This document shows, one piece after another, positions 4,977-5,194 of a stretch of 5,194 nt of DNA (positions are counted from its first letter, which is position 1; each line of letters starts with the position of its first letter). The DNA comes from a candidate division FCPU426 bacterium. Lineage in GTDB: Bacteria; Oederibacteriota; JAAXVQ01; JAUVAV01. The notes under the pieces were generated by a model. It was given only the letters and a program-made list of their open reading frames with translations. It was not told the origin of the DNA and ran no database searches. Made by a program: the position numbers and the translations under genes. The DNA is taken from NCBI GenBank assembly GCA_030619365.1, contig JAUXBQ010000189.1, positions 1 to 5,194 on the forward strand, read 5' to 3'.

Positions 4977-5194
4977 ATGAAACAAATAATCCTAATAACA
5001 GCAGTAGTACTGGCAAGTATTTTTAGCGCCTTATCCGCGCAAGCAACACGGGTCGTAGGCGGACAAGTTGGGAACAGCGGGGACACCAATCCCGCGACCT
5101 TTCACTTTGACGCCTTAAACAATAACATCCAACTCTCGCAGCCGGATGGCAATCCCATTAATATAGGAAACGTGCAATTCCTGTACGGAACGGA
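4977..5194 (+). CDS. exported protein of unknown function, 5' part only (runs off the window)
   Basis: The frame is open to the last base and gives 72 residues here. The N-terminus MKQIILITAVVLASIFSALS followed by AQA is a textbook Sec signal peptide, with AQA (21-23) as the likely cleavage site. The visible mature part begins TRVVGGQVGNSGDTNPATFH and is rich in Asn, Gly and Gln, as in secreted or surface proteins; no domain is recognisable from this much. Start choice is open: in-frame ATGs occur at 4938, 4941, 4947, 4956, 4974 and 4977. I prefer 4977 because AGGAAGG (4964-4970) then has a six-base spacer and the signal peptide has ideal proportions; 4974 adds one Met. A start at 4947, served by AAGGGG at 4932-4937, would give a longer basic n-region and cannot be excluded. 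It follows the TPR/barrel-like gene by 142 bases on the same strand and may be cotranscribed. Confidence 0.8.
   Translation, partial: MKQIILITAVVLASIFSALSAQATRVVGGQVGNSGDTNPATFHFDALNNNIQLSQPDGNPINIGNVQFLYGT

Noticed and set aside
4889..5089. 66-residue - strand ORF opposite the last gene
   Set aside because: The + strand frame has a signal peptide and ribosome site; the - strand translation has no such support.

Overview
The window reads left to right on the + strand as five protein genes: the 3' end of an RNA ligase gene (rtcB), a two-component pair (histidine kinase, then response regulator), a secreted protein with a TPR-like half and a barrel-like half, and the 5' end of a second exported protein that runs off the window. 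I see no convincing gene on the - strand, no tRNA or rRNA, no CRISPR array and no intact insertion sequence.

The organism is most likely a Gram-negative bacterium. The evidence is Sec signal peptides, a protein that ends in Phe after an aromatic and glycine-rich segment typical of outer-membrane barrels, an OmpR-type regulator, and clear AGGAGG-like ribosome sites. GC is near 50% in most of the window and much higher in rtcB. The C-rich inverted repeats downstream of the regulator look like dispersed repeats I associate with Desulfobacterota and similar environmental lineages. The taxonomic placement is a weak inference.

Layout: 1-563 is the rtcB C-terminal part. 564-702 is a gap with an AT-rich perfect palindrome, a TATAAT box and a possible 14-codon leader ORF touching the kinase start. 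703-2796 is a membrane histidine kinase with a periplasmic region of about 390 residues. 2834-3520 is its OmpR/PhoB-type regulator. 3521-3964 is a 444-base gap with an IS-end-like stretch, a pair of opposed C-rich hairpin repeats, a further GC hairpin, and a 10-bp-period direct repeat beside a possible promoter. 3965-4834 is the TPR/barrel-like envelope protein. 4835-4976 is a short gap. 4977 to the end is an exported protein of unknown family.

Working model (inference): the kinase senses something in the periplasm through a helical, TPR-like domain and phosphorylates the regulator. The regulator may act on the downstream envelope genes through the TGACA direct repeats at about 3872-3901. The presence of TPR-like helices in both the sensor and the envelope protein is the most interesting link in the window. 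rtcB is probably an unrelated neighbour.
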